Source: Petunia secreta
Taxonomy: Eukaryota > Streptophyta > Magnoliopsida > Solanales > Solanaceae
Direction of reading: 5' to 3'
Length of the DNA: 64,000 nt
Assembly (NCBI GenBank): GCA_029990175.1
Contig: JARKIP010000010.1
Location: 39,798,001-39,862,000 of the forward strand
This document shows, one piece after another, positions 12,000 through 24,779 of this stretch (position 1 is the first letter of the stretch; every line of letters starts with the position of its first letter). The position numbers and the translations under genes are program-made. The notes below the pieces were generated by a model. That model did not search any database and had not been told where the DNA came from. It saw only the letters and a list, made by a program, of their open reading frames with translations.

Positions 12000-12836
12000 A
12001 TGCAAAATTGAAACGACCTTAGGTAGTCGTTTCGGGAGTTAGGACTTCGATTGGCATGCCGACGGCCTTAAAAGCTCCGTAAGATCTATTAGGACATATC
12101 TGTAAAGTTTGAGCTGATTCAAACCTCGTTTGGTAGGATTTTTGAGAAGGTTTCCATTTCAGTTGTCGATAGAGCTTAAAAGAGGTTTTCAAACTCTATT
12201 TGAGTAAATAAGCTCCGATTCGAAATACGAAAGTTGTGTTAGGTTTGTATGATCATTTGTGACCTGCGAAAATTTTCGGAAGTGAATTCCGAGGTCATTC
12301 AGTCTGTTTCGCTAAAATTCCAGAAGTTAAGAAATCTATCTCTTTCCATGGGAGCCGTATCTTCAGTTTTGGAGATTGAGCTTCGTCTTTTCGACCATGT
12401 CACACAAGTCTTATATGACTTATGTGCAAAATTTGGGGTCATTCCGAGCCTTGTAAGGCCCCGTTTGGACCCAATGCAGACAAGATATTGCTGGTGCAAA
12501 TATCTGGTTTTTTAAATACTGTAGCATTGAAAAAAGTGCATTATAAAATAGTTTGAACTGTCATTTAGATCCAATCCTATTCCAAGGATTTCTCAAAAGT
12601 TCTAGGGTGGAATTGAAGTACTAAATCGTGGGAAATTCATCAGGTATTATCTTTTGATCCTTTAATTTCATTAATTCTTGAATCTTAGGCTAAAATCTCT
12701 TGAAATTGAATAGGAAAATTGAGTTAGGACTCTAAAATTTATGAAATAAGGATTTAATGAAATTGAATTCGAATGTGAAAAATAATGATACCACTGGACT
12801 CGTGAGATTTATGAAGAGTCCGAAAATGTATAGTTT
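12000..12836 (+). repeat. Degraded LTR-like repeat
   Basis: GC-richer, non-coding prose-like sequence with phrases such as GTCGTTTCGGGAGTTAGGA and GGAAATTCATC resembles worn LTRs of plant gypsy elements of the Tekay/Del group. No termini, PBS or second copy is visible in the window, so the assignment is tentative. Confidence 0.3.
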
Positions 12837-12839
12837 ATG

Positions 12840-12975
12840 TAGGGATGGCAGGTGGGGCGGTGAGGGTGTGGGGCGGGGCGGGGCGGGTTTGAACCTATAA
12901 GGTTCTATGCCGGTGCGGGTCTGTGCGGGTGCAGGGCAGGGCAGTATGGGTCTAATTAATTATTGTATAGTTTTA
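12840..12975. repeat. GGGGCGGG-rich tract, possible hAT end remnant
   Basis: A G-rich block after TAGGGATGGCA contains GGGGCGGGGCGGG and later GCGGGGCGAGGCAGG. Similar TAGGGATGGCA-type ends with GGGCGGG subterminal repeats occur in plant hAT elements. No matching second end was found, so this is a weak call. Confidence 0.35.
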
Positions 12976-13097
12976 ATGCGGGGCGAGGCAGGTTGCGGGT
13001 TTTCTACTAGATTGCACATTTAAGTACAATAATGAGCTCGAAAATTATTTACAAACAAATCACTCATTGTTTTTTAAATAAAATAATTTTTACTGAC

Positions 13098-14210
13098 TGT
13101 ACAGGTCGAAAATCGTCCGAATACGTAGCGACACGTGTTCGTTGATGTGGCGAGCTCAGCGTCAAAATTGGGGAAAAGTTAGACGTCGTTGAGTAGAAAT
13201 GGTTATCGAAGATGCCTGTTCATTTTGGTTGATTGAGAATGATTCCTTCTAAGACACGAAATAACGTTGCAATAGATAAGCATGATCTACCAAATTCCAT
13301 TTTTATTGGAAGCCGTTGAACGTGGATAAGAAATCAAATCTGCTAGTGAAGAGACGTGCAAGTAGTGGAGTCCATCTAGTGTTGGGCTCTTAGTTATAAA
13401 TACAGTTCCCCATTCACCATTGTAAAGCTACGTTCTTCTGAACACATATCCCCTTTAAGAAATAATTATCGCCACCATCTCCATAATCAACCACCACTAT
13501 CGATCATTTCAACACCAATATTGTTATTACGTCGTAGCTATTCTGATGTAGTTTGACTTTGCTGTGGAGGAGGAATCCATCCTTTTCAACGGAACACAAG
13601 CTTTCGATCGCTGAATACAATAAGCTTTATCTTTTACATTCTGTTCATTTATTTCTTATTTGATTATTTATCCATTCGCTCGTTTATCTCATTCATTCAT
13701 CATTATTGGCATCGTTAATCAGTAGAGCATATCTCAACCAGAGTATCAATAGTTTTTTGTTGATTATTGATTCGCACCATATTCGTTAGATCGGTAAATC
13801 GTAGATTGACCACCTGCTTAGTTGTTGTTAAGTTAGTAATCATATTTCCCGTTCACTCGATTTGGTTATGTTCGAGTACCTTTGATAATTTGTTTGCTCA
13901 TAATCGGTCGCTTTAATCTTTGAAATCAACAAGACAATTTGTTCGTTTGCTGTGTTCGAATATTTAGCTGGTCTCACCGTTGTTCTGCTGCCATACTTAT
14001 CATCGATTTTAACATTAGTTATTCATCATTTATTTGTCATCACTCGCATATATCTACATTTCGATCTCGTTTAAGCATCCATTGAAATGATCAGTCTTGT
14101 AAACGTAAAATGACAAATCACGCGTCAGACTTTGATATAAAACGACCGCATAAGACTCAACGAAATATAAATTTAATTGTAATACCTGAAATTAAATTTT
14201 AGGATATACA
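13098..14210 (+). repeat. R1 5' LTR
   Basis: It starts TGTACAGG and ends GGATATACA, giving the TG...CA ends of an LTR, and is followed two bases later by a primer-binding site. A TATA-like TATAAATA lies at 13395-13402, about 300 bases in, fitting the U3/R border. The 3' partner LTR is not in the window because R2 cuts R1 at 35008. The left end was set by the TGTA/TACA pairing and the preceding AT-rich flank, so it may shift by a few bases. Confidence 0.7.
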
Positions 14211-14211
14211 G

Positions 14212-14230
14212 TTTGGCGCTCACCGTGGGG
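14212..14230 (+). promoter_or_regulatory. R1 primer-binding site
   Basis: TTTGGCGCTCACCGTGGGG directly follows the LTR end. It has the TGGCG start of a site complementary to a tRNA 3' CCA end, of the kind used by Tat-lineage plant gypsy elements. The exact tRNA was not checked. Confidence 0.75.
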
Positions 14231-14296
14231 TCTAGGCAATCAATTTGTTCCGAAGTTTGTCGTTAATTCTACTTACGTTTGTTGTTTTTGTGTGCG

Positions 14297-16160
14297 ATGG
14301 CAGACGATCAGAGCAACAATGCAAACAACACCAACGCCACTATCAGAGACTGGGCGCTTCAGCCTAACCCCACTGATGGGGCCCAGCTTCCAGGCGTCGA
14401 AGAAGGGGTCGATGAATCATCCCACCATGAATAGGATCCACCCTTGAACGTAACTACGAACGGTTCTCAGTCGAATGTCAATTGAGGACGTCGATCTGGT
14501 AAGCAACCCGCGGTCGAGGCAATGTCAGTTGATGTGAACACTTTATTGCGTGAATTCTTATTTAAGAAAAATCAACAGATAGAGAGGGTAAGCGAGTACT
14601 TGCAGCTTCTGTCTGGCTTTATAAGTCATAGAGCGCCTGCCTTCTCAGCAACACCCCCCGCAGGCACTCCGATCTCTGTTCCTCAGGGCGCAGTAATAGG
14701 GGGACCTGAAGCGGGAGTGGAACTCGAAGGGTTAGGTTTGGCCGTCGTGGCTAAGGGATCTCCGGTCTCCGTCATGACAGAAGCGAAGATGTTGGCTACG
14801 ATGCAGACTTTGTTGAATGACACAATGGAGAAGAAGTTTAATGCGATGAGGTCACTTATGGAAAAGTTTCTAGGAGTTCCAAATTCAATGGAGGATGCCA
14901 CTAAAAAGTCGATCTCAAAGCGGTCATTTCCTCCAAGTGCAACACTACTACCAATTCCTAAGACTTTCAAGCTGCCGGAGAGTTTGAGGTATGATGGAAC
15001 TACAGATCTGAGGGATCACATCAATATGTTTTCAATTGCAGTACAGTCGAATGATTTGACAGCACATGAGATTAACTCGGTGAGCTTGAATTTTGTGAAA
15101 CACTAAGAGGAGGAGCGTTGAAGTGGTATATGCAGCTGCCCGAAAATGAGATATCAGATTTCGATGACATGTCAGCCAAATTTATTCAGGCATACATTGG
15201 AGCTAAAAAGATAGAACAAAGAGTGGAAGATATATTAAACATCAGGCAATGGCCTGATAAAATAATAAAACAATTTTTGAAACGGTTTAATGATGAAAAA
15301 ATAAGCATTCCAAATATCGAAGAAAGGTGGGCTTGTTTGTCTTTTATAAACAATATGAGTAACGACTCAACAGAGGCATGTAGGAAATTGAAAGATCGAT
15401 TAAGAGAAGTCACTCTGTGGACCTTTGATGATTTACATCGTGAATGTGAGCCAAAGATCAGGGCAGAAGAGGAAGAGTTGCAGTTGACTATTTATAATTG
15501 ACGATATGAGTGATCGGCTCGATGAAGGGTCGAAAACGACATGCAAAATCACAGGGTTCTGCAAGTGGGAACGGATATGAAGCTAGCAATTCAAGGAGTC
15601 AGCCAAGGACGGAGCAGTCGTGTCCATCTACGGCTTCAAGGGACCCACTGCCTCCAAAGATTTCAGAGTATATTTTTTGTTTTTCGACAGCAAGCTTGGT
15701 GAATGCATTGAGGAGAATGGGTGATAAAGTGGTAAAATTCCCCGGTCGTATTAAAAAAAATTCGAATAGTTGGGACGATAATTTGTACTGTGCTTTCTAT
15801 CACGATCATGGGCACATAACCGAAGAATGTAAGGCTCTGTGTTATGAGGTAGCTAAGTTGCTTGAGAGTGGGCACTTGACGGAATTTTTGACGGAAAAAG
15901 GAAAGGAGAACTTTAATAAGAAGAAAGATGACCATCAGCCACCAAAGCCTCCGGTCCCAAGGAAAATGGTTAATGTAATTACCGGTGGAGTAGAAGTCCA
16001 TGGGGTAACATACACAACAAAGAAGTATGCAAAAGTGTCATTCACAAGAGACAAACAAATACGAGAAATCATGAATGAGGACATTATGTTCGGGGATTAC
16101 GACTTCGACGAAATGATGCATCCCCATCACGATGCTTTGATCGTCACAATGTGGTTAGAT
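14297..16160 (+). pseudogene. R1 gag (broken)
   Basis: This is the structural polyprotein that packages retrotransposon RNA. The frame opens at ATG 14297 (MADDQSNN), meets TAG at 14432 and TGA shortly before 14522, continues in the same frame to 15106, then shifts by two bases into 15118-15501 and again into 15510-16307. The Retrotrans_gag core is readable: LPIPKTFKLPESLRYDGTTD before the shift, then ALKWYMQLPENEI and QFLKRFNDEK. A CCHC-like knuckle variant follows (CAFYHDHGHITEEC). At least two nonsense codons and two frameshifts make it inactive. The order gag then protease fits Ty3/gypsy. Confidence 0.85.
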
Positions 16161-16500
16161 GACGCCGATGTAAGACGAGTCTTGATTGATGCAGGCAGTT
16201 CGGTCGATATAATACAGTCAAGAGTAGTTGAGCAGTTGCAATTGATTGATAAGATAATATGTCTACAGTGTTGTTGGGATTTAATAATTCAAGTGAAACG
16301 ATGCTAGGTGAAATTATGATTAAGACTTACGCAGAAGGAGTTGAGAATGAAACTTTGTTCCGGGTGATGGGGGAGATATGGCTTACAACGTGATTTTAGG
16401 TCGACCGTGGATCCGCGCCATGAGAGCGGTCCCATAGACCTTGCATCAAGTTGTCAAGTTCCCTACCCCATGGGGAATAAGAAAATTTAAGGGTGAACAA
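16161..16500 (+). pseudogene. R1 protease, 5' part up to the N1 insertion
   Basis: This is the aspartic protease region. The active-site loop reads LIDAGSSVDII with Asp at 16188-16190; the usual DTG/DNG is DAG here. After a frameshift near 16260 it continues with LLGFNNSSET and the second conserved block VILGRPWIRAM. The reading frame is cut at 16500 by element N1 and resumes at 28721, where the segment starting TARECY continues it. Confidence 0.8.
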
Positions 16501-18852
16501 TGTTGACACCCAATTTTGTCCCTCCTTTTTTTAAAATTGATCATAATTCAACTTAAGGGTACAATGTGACTATTTGTGCAAATGTGCATTAGAAATCATG
16601 CATTTACGTGTGTTATCCTTTATTTATATACTATATACTTAAGTGTGGCGATATTACGTAACTTTTGCATCATTTAGGCTACTTTTCAAGTTTATTTCAA
16701 TTTGTGATTATTTGTGCAAATTAGTAATTATTTGTAATTGTATATATTTAAATAATTTTATTTGAGTTTATTTAATATTTATTTGTGCATTTTATAATAT
16801 ATGTATATCTATATTTTTATTCTACACCTTTAAGTTGAATATTGGCCAATTTAAAAGAAAATGTCCACCTCTTATTTTTATTTTTATTTACTTATTTTCC
16901 TTCTCCTTTTTGTTAAATCTTTCCTACGAACCTGGACAATTGTCTATCCATGTACGTCCATTCCATTGGAAATCAATTGCTATTTTCTTCCGATTATCTA
17001 GTTCTAATTTAGATATTCTCATAATTATTATTTACATTTCAAAATACTTTTGAAATCCTCCTTTGTTTTGAACCTAGACAAATGTTCGTCCAGATACATT
17101 CATAGTTGCATTCAAAATCTCATTTTTCTCCTACTTTATTTTAAATTAAATCATTTCTAAATCCCTAGAATTATTTTCGTATTGAACCTAGCCAAGTTTC
17201 TTAACCAAATACATCCTTGCTATTTTTTGAATTTTGAAAAGATTATATTTCCAAATCTTTCCCCTAAATCTCTCAAAATTCCCTATCAAATCTACCCCTA
17301 ATCTTTCTCCTAATTTCTTAAATCCCTAAAATCAATTCCCTAATTTCCTCTCATAATGACCCCGCTTATCATTTTTCCTAATGCTATATCATCATCATCA
17401 TCATCTGTCCACATCGAAGAGGCACAGTACACGATTTCCAAAAACACAGCGGACCCCTCTTTACCCTTCTCCCTCAATTCACACACTATCACAAAAAAAA
17501 AACTCCATACGCAAAAACAGTGCACAAATCCGACCCTACTTCATCTTCTCCACATCCCTCATCTTCCTCTAACACACATCCAAACCCATCTATACACTAT
17601 CACATACACTACTCCAAAGGATCAACACACGCATACATACCCGACCTCACTTTCTTCTCCATGGCAGACTCCTTCTCAGCCTATACATACACCTTTTGCA
17701 ACACAAAAGAATAGGCACATATAAAAGAACAGATCGAGACAGTTCAGTGCATATACAGACACCCCTTATCTTCTTCTCTAAAAACCGGCCACATCCACAC
17801 AAATATATCTCCATTACCCGCTTCCTTCAACCAAACACACCATACACACATCCCGTCCTATATACAGAAATCAAACGAAACAGGGGAGATCGACGCAAAA
17901 GGGGTAAAAGGGGATGGCTACATCATTAGTAGGAACACCGCCGGAGCAACGGCAATCGCGAAGCCAGATGATAATGGGAGTCGAATCAGGGTCGCAGCGA
18001 TGCCAATGGAACTCTGTTCGGCGGTCGCTCCCCTTCTCTCTCCACGTCGTCACTGTGACGCCGGAGATGTGTCTAACACTATTTTGGACTTTATTTCGTT
18101 GTTCGTTGCTTCACCGGAATTGGGTCACCAATCATGCAGATTTGAGTCCTCGTTTCTTGAGGGTTGCGTTATCGAGTCTCTCTCATATTTGGGTTGAAGA
18201 TTAGACATCCACGTTCTTAAACTATTATTTCTTACATGTATATTCATCTTGTTGAATTTCAAACCCACCGCTTATCCCCTTTCGTCCGTTCCCTGGTTCT
18301 GAATTTTGATTCATATGATATGCATCTAACAGTTCTTTTTTTTGTAGTGGGCCGTTTGATTTACTAAGGACTGTTTGTGATGTTATTTGGTCCAAGTTAT
18401 TGCTACTGATGGATTTTGTTAGTTGTTTTGACTTGAAGCTTGTAGAAGAACATTTATTTGGAGGCTGTTATATGCAATTTGCTAGTCTTAATCGATTTAG
18501 AGAGATACTGCACTTGATAGGCCAATGAAAAAAATATATTTTACATATATTGAGGCCTACACAAGGAATTGACGGAAATACAATGAATTGACGGACTAAT
18601 CACGGCCAAGGAAAATAATTGTTTATTTGAGGCCTATTGATAAACAATCCCATTCCCACGTCCCTAAAACAAAGGCTATGATGAAGTGTATACTACAAAC
18701 AAGCCGGTGATGGCGTAATGAGACCGGTACTTGGCATGGCAACACGACCGGCCGGCGTGTTCGCAGCCGTATCGACGTCCCTAACCTCCATCCAATTCAT
18801 ACACACCTGAGCCGACACTTTCAAAAATCCCCTTTCCCCTTTATTTTAAAAC

Positions 18853-18948
<96 letters not shown>

Positions 18949-19072
18949 CATTTTCATTATTTTTATTAATATTGTGATTCACTAACTCTTTTCTTTAAAT
19001 TTTGCGAGGTAAAAGTTGGAAAGAGATGATAACCTATTTTGGAAGAGAACAATTCAAAAAGAAACCTTTTTT

Positions 19073-19107
<35 letters not shown>

Positions 19108-19552
19108 TATTTTTATTACTATTTATTATTTATTTTACTAATTCATTTTCATCTTTTTTACAAGGTGCAATCCTTAAGGAGGAAGCCTATTAGGACCTCT
19201 TATCTCAATTATTATATTATCTAGATATTTGTTTATATCTAATTAGTTAGTTTAAGTTGCTTAGTTACTTATTTCGAATTCCAATTATAAAGTCCGGTCG
19301 GTAACCACATTTGTGGAGCTCGAGGAGTGCCTAACCCCTTCCTCTCGAGTTAACTTGAACCTCTTACCTGAATCTCTGACTAGTAGACCAACCCGGAGTT
19401 AATTTTTTAAATGGAATTAGAAATTAATAGGTGACCTAATATGCCTAGGAAATTTATTAGGTGGCGACTCCAAAACCTTAACTTAAACGAGTTCACCCAG
19501 TCAAATCCGAAACCCGACTCGCCTCGAGTTGAGTCTAAAATCGGGTATGATA
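16501..19552 (+). repeat. N1 5' LTR
   Basis: It begins TGTTGACACCCAATTTTGTC and ends TATGATA, where the sister LTR keeps TATGACA, so the terminal CA has mutated to TA. The two LTRs align along their whole length; the largest difference is an ATT microsatellite, about 100 bp here (18848-18948) against about 25 bp in the other copy. A pyrimidine- and CA-rich leader-like part (about 17340-17900) precedes a short open frame that both LTRs share simply by common descent. Confidence 0.9.
18848..18948. repeat. (ATT)n microsatellite in the N1 5' LTR
   Basis: About 33 near-perfect TTA/ATT units. A second run of the same motif lies at 19074-19108. The copy in the other LTR at about 28069-28093 is much shorter. 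Confidence 0.95.
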
Positions 19553-19555
19553 GAA

Positions 19556-19573
19556 TGACGACTTCACTGGGGA
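19556..19573 (+). promoter_or_regulatory. N1 primer-binding site
   Basis: TGACGACTTCACTGGGGA lies 3 bases after the LTR. It is a slightly changed form of the TGGCGACTCCGCTGG-type site at R2 and R3, which resembles the tRNA-Arg site reported for Ogre-type elements. Confidence 0.8.
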
Positions 19574-19749
19574 TGTCAAGGTTCAAACCATAACGGACTT
19601 ATATTGGGATTCTTTATTTGATTTATCTTCTTGCCATTTCGATACTAACTTTTTTCTTCTTTTTTCTTTTGCAGGATTAGGTTTTAGTTTTTATTTATGT
19701 GTTTATTCTTGATTATGTGATTATGTTTTATTTTATTATTTGTTCATGT

Positions 19750-20860
19750 CACTCACACCTCCCCCACTCCTGGAAAACGACACTTTACACACACATGGCG
19801 ATTACGTGGATCCCACGGTCGCTTCACTACAAAAAGAAAACCTCTTTTAGGAGGACATTTTGGAATATAGTTGGTCCGTGGTACAACCAACGATTTCAAA
19901 TGGTCCCACTCCTTGGCCGTCCGCCTTGGGGAACCATGTCTAGATTACCCCACTCTTATTCTAGAAATCATGCATCATGTCATAATTAGGAAAATTTTGA
20001 CTTCGGCTCACGTCTAAATCTATTAATTCACCATATTTGAACAAACCAAACGGGTCTCAGACCCTAAGAGACGTTCGAATATGTTATGTGTGCATTTATT
20101 TTAAAGTTGAACGTGTCCAATGTAGACCATTTTGTTCACATAAAATTGGGTTCTCATAACATAATCAATTATTTATTCAAACGAACCCAGTTATTTTAGG
20201 GTTATGAACGAAATTAATTTTCCTACTTCCATGAAAATAAAATCATAGATTTCAGATTAATTTCTTCTACATTTAATGTAGCTAGATCAATTATCATTTC
20301 TATTTACCTAAAACGAAATGATATTTCTATATTTATACAATAAAATTAATGATTTTATAAAATTATTTTTCTGTTAATTTTGGGTTATGAAAATAATTGG
20401 GATGATAAAAAATACACGTTCAATTTTAAATACCATAATCAAATTAGGAAGGCTTAACATCCTTGGTGTGTTAAAGTCCATTAGCCAACCTCGTCCAAAA
20501 GCGTCATCATATGACGCCTATAATACATATTATGTGTATTGATCTGCTTTGCATATGAAATTATTATCTCTGACTTGTTGTTTCATGTGTTAGCTTTACT
20601 CCCATTTCCGAGGTGAACTTGTGCGTTTCTTTTAAAATTCGTACATTTTTAACTTGCACATGCATACCTTCCACCACTCATGGCAACTTTCTAATCGTGC
20701 GTTGAAAACACGGTGGTTACAACCATCTCTTCCCTCACATAAAAATTCCTTTAGGGGGAACGACTTGGAATCAATTTGGTCCGAGACGTTCCCGCTCCCG
20801 AGCTGTCCACTTGGAAGGATAATAAAACCCGGTCTAGGTAACTCCATTCCTTTGTAGCGG
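19750..20860 (+). repeat. N1 leader with a duplicated module
   Basis: Two diverged copies of a module of about 160 bp are at about 19790-19950 and 20690-20850. Each has a TTTAGG(A/G)GG start, a TTGGTCCG core and a CTGTCC/CCGTCC end. The same pair recurs in R2 (about 39100-39265 and 39485-39650). No protein-coding potential is seen. Confidence 0.65.
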
Positions 20861-21019
20861 GACTAGGAATCATGCATCATGACATATCATTAGTCGACTT
20901 GTTCTCAAGTCCGATAGGCCAACTTGTTCAAACAATCTGAAAGGGTTTTTAACCCCCAAAGGGTGTTTAACATGATCTATTTGCATTTGCTTAAAGGTTT
21001 GAACGTGCAAAATATGGAC

Positions 21020-21340
21020 TATTTATTGGCATTTTTCTTCATTTAGTGCTATTCAAAGGCACAAAGGTTACCTAATAGGCATAAAAGCCCAAAGTGAGTC
21101 AGAAATGATTGTTTATTCCTTCACGGTCGGAGTTATTCTGTATTCAATGCCATTCAAAGGCACGAAGGTAACCGACAAGGCGTCAAAAGCCCAAATTGAA
21201 TCAGAAACGACCGTTTATTTCTTAAACAATTGGAATCATTGTGTATTCAATGCTATTCAAAGGCATTGAATGGTAACCAAAGAGGCATTAAAAGGCCCAA
21301 TTTGAAGCAGAAATAACCACTTGATAGATGGAACGACGCA
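21020..21340 (+). repeat. N1 about 102-bp tandem repeat, three copies
   Basis: The phrase ATTCAAAGGCA recurs at 21051, 21152 and 21255 within units that also contain AGGTAACC and CAAAAGCCCAAATTGA. R2 carries two copies of the same unit at about 39810-39990. Confidence 0.8.
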
Positions 21341-21344
21341 TAAC

Positions 21345-23560
21345 GCACATTTATCCTTTAAGTATTATATAAAGACTTGACATCCTTGGCATATCACAAG
21401 TCCATTAGCAATTTCCTCCTAAAGTGTCTAAAGAGTTCTCAACTCGCAACGACACATCTCTTCATATTCTCTGTCACATTGTTTCAAAAGCTTGTGCCAC
21501 ACGTTGATCGTTTTTCTCTCAATAAAGCGAATCTTAGGCATTTTTCTTCTCCCTTTTTCTATCCTCCTTCAACTTTTCCAAAAGATCACGGCCAATAGAA
21601 TATTTGACATGTTTGCTGAAATCCCTCAGTTAGAATCTTCTGGGGATGGATCAACATGAAGAATGTTCGTCTGGCTATGATCTAATTTCCTAACAGTATT
21701 TAGTCTTTTCCTTCTCTTACACTGTTTCAATATGAGCCAATGCAATAAATTCCAATCTCCTTTAGGCTCTGCATTTTGTTAGCAAACGAAATGACGCATG
21801 AGGCAAAGCGCTTCTCAAAATCATCGTGCGTGAAACGGTCCTTTCGCATTGTAGGATGCATTTCTTATTTGATATGTGTGCATTGCATTGAATTTGTTTG
21901 TTGCTCTAGGTCTCTAAAGGAATCCTGTCTCCAAATCCCATCTCCTCCCTAGGAAGGCATCTCATCTCCCTACTATACACCCAAATTTTTATATCTAAAG
22001 TCGTTCACATATCCAAACCATCTCTAACTCATTACCCAACTCAAAACCTATTGTCCAAAGGTTGAGTTAAGTCGAATACCAAGGCAAAAGATATTTTCTA
22101 TCGCACAACACGATCTATTCCTTACACAACATCTTTACAACTTTCCATTGATATTCAAACCCTCATCTCTTGTTTGAACAAGCCTCGGTCGTTTGATCAA
22201 AATCCTTGACTTGACTGCTACATAAAGCACTCAGGCAATCTATTGTGATACCTGTGCATTCTATTACAACCTCCAAATTCAAGTGCTAAGCCCTCATCCA
22301 CGGTCTAGGCATTCTCTTAAGCTTACGTGTTATTTTTGCTTCAAGTCTTTGCTAATGTGCCCACACATTTTTGTGCATTTCACCATTCTGTTACGGTTGC
22401 GTCGTACTTGAACACCGAAGTTGGTCAAGAATTTGCATTTAGAAAGCCGAATGGCAAGCCAAGCTGAAAACACCTTTTTCTGCAACAAAGTCCTTTGGAC
22501 CACCAGCATATGACTGCAAAGGCCTTCAGACAATCCCAATACCGTACGACCAAGCTCACAACCTCACACTGCACCCAACTTATACAATAAACAACATCCC
22601 CTCTGTCAAGACTTTCAATGAAAATCTTAGCGAGCTCGAAAGACAAAACCTCACGCCTTTGTTCCTTTAGCCCAATCAAATGACATTGCAACCAGCAAAC
22701 AAACTACTCCCTAGACACCCATTCCTAAATTTGATCCAACGAGATCAACACTCATTACTGAAACATTCAATACCATGACACCGTAAAATATCCAGCACTA
22801 AAACGCAAAGTCCAAAGTCCGATTAACCCAAAGCAAAACAGTGGTACAACAAAAACCAACAAAGGGAAATTGTAACTCCCAAACCACAAAAACACTTTTT
22901 GCACAAACCAATCCATCAAAATTGGCTCCATGACTTTCGAAAGCACAAAATATGAAGACACCCCATCACAACCTAAGACAAATATAATTTTACGCAATCT
23001 CCAAATCCATCAAAATCCAAACGCCTAACCGCGGTCTGGGTATCCAAATATTCACATAATCTAAGTTGTCAATATACCCAATCGTCAAACTAAAAGGACG
23101 AATGCATATTCTAGCCAATACATTTGGTGTTCAGTGCAATGCAACCATCCTCTCTTGGTGATTTGGCATAGACAATAAACTGGGAAAGAATTTTTTAGGA
23201 CCCCCTCAAAAATTCCAAAAGGTGCAAGCTTGACACTAGGTAGAAATTTTTGAGATTCCTCAAAAATTTTAAGAAAGTCCTTCTAAGATCAACACAATAG
23301 CCTTCTTAGTGCATTGCATGACGTAACAATGGCATTCTATTTGTCGCACATTACTTTACCTTACAGGGTATACAGCCCGAAGGGTAGACAACCCTATGAA
23401 GAAACAACATGACAAGGGGATAATTATACAAGATATAGCAGTAGAGTGCAACACAACAAATACGCAAGTCGACCTCCACCAGAAAACTCACAAATTTTCT
23501 TTGGTTGCAGGTTTACACAGGTACCGAGTATACCTAACAACTCTTGCAAAGCAACATGAC
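21345..23560 (+). other. N1 interior, no coding sequence recognised
   Basis: It begins with a block shared with the ORF1 start region of R2 (the phrase GAAATCCCTCAG near 21618), which suggests a relic of that ORF's first codons. The remainder up to the 53-bp array shows no retroviral motif in any frame; the antisense ORFs at 22330-22997 are anonymous. Confidence 0.55.
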
Positions 23561-23569
23561 ATCAACATG

Positions 23570-24165
23570 ACAAGCATAGAATCCATGTCGGTGGATATAT
23601 AGGGTCTGCATAGGTGGGCATGGCATACATAGAATCCATGTCGGTGGATACATAAGGTCCACAGCGGTGGACATGACATCATTTTGACATATATAGAATC
23701 CATGTTGGTGGATATATAGGGTCCACAATGGTGGACATGACATGCATAGAATCCATGTCGGTGGATATATAGGGTCCGCAATGGTGGACATGACATGCAT
23801 AGAATCTATGTCGGTGGCTATATAGGGTCCGCAGCGGTGGACATGACATCAACATGACATGCATAGAATCCATGTCAGTGGATATATAGGGTCCGCAATG
23901 GTGGACATGACATGCATAAAATCTATATCGGTGGATATATAGGATCCGCGTCGGTGGGCATGACATGTATAGAATCTATGTCGGTGGATACATAAGGTCC
24001 GCGTCGGTGGGCAGGACATGTATAGAATCCATGTCGGCGGATATATAGGGTCTGCATCGGTGGACATGACATCATTTGAACAAGCGTAGAATTTACATCG
24101 TCAGATATATAGGATTCGCAGTGGTGAACATGACAACAATTTGCGACAGAGTAAGGTCCGTATTG
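23570..24165 (+). repeat. N1 53-bp tandem array
   Basis: About 11 copies of a unit containing GAATCCATGTCGGTGG, TATATAGGGTCC and GGTGGACATGACAT. Spacing between successive ATCCATG words is 53 bp, except for two units of 64 bp that carry an extra 11 bases (CATCAACATGA type). The antisense strand is open in several frames across the array, producing several overlapping repetitive ORFs that are artefacts of the repeat. Confidence 0.93.
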
Positions 24166-24779
24166 GTGGGCATAGCATTGGAAAAATACTTGGATGAGAC
24201 ATCAATCAAACAAGCATAAGACAAGACAACTACCCAGCCAACAGGAAAGTCTCTTACATACTATTTTGCAAAACTCACTTTTATAGCAGGACGTACAATC
24301 CGGCGCCGCACTGGCAAGATGGTCCAACAACAGCTCGACACGACAAAGCAATCATTCTGGACGAGAAGCACTAAGCAAATGGATATCCCCCAAAGGAAAA
24401 GCACACATTCCCTAGCGCTGAACACCTGAAAGCAGACTGAACAAATACATGACAAAGGAAGGCTCGGCTCAACAGGGAAGTTTACTTTATCTTTATCTTT
24501 ATATCTATTGCATTTATCATGATTTTGCTGCAGGGTACTCCCGATCTCTCGACAAACCCCACGCCCTACTCTCACACCTGCTCCCAAAATCACTACCAAT
24601 TGTGCAACCACAAAACCTCAAATGCATCCCAAAGCGCCCAAAGCCACAATCCTGTACTCGCACCAGCAATCTTTCCCCGCCAATTGGGTACCAGCTCCTT
24701 ATTCCTTCCTATTCGTGCCTATACGTTTGAATCGTGCATATTCATCGTGCTTTATTCCTCAGTTCATTCAAGACAATGT

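Noticed and set aside
17914..18204. 96-residue LTR ORF with a 113-residue match at 27121-27462
   Set aside because: The similarity is simply the shared descent of the two LTRs; there is no independent sign of selection, and the frame has no recognisable domain.
22330..22997. Antisense ORFs in the N1 interior
   Set aside because: They overlap each other in different frames and show no retroviral or host motif.
23488..24067. Antisense ORFs with repeated PPTWILCM-like phrases
   Set aside because: They are read-through of the 53-bp tandem array; no known repeat-protein family and frames change between units.
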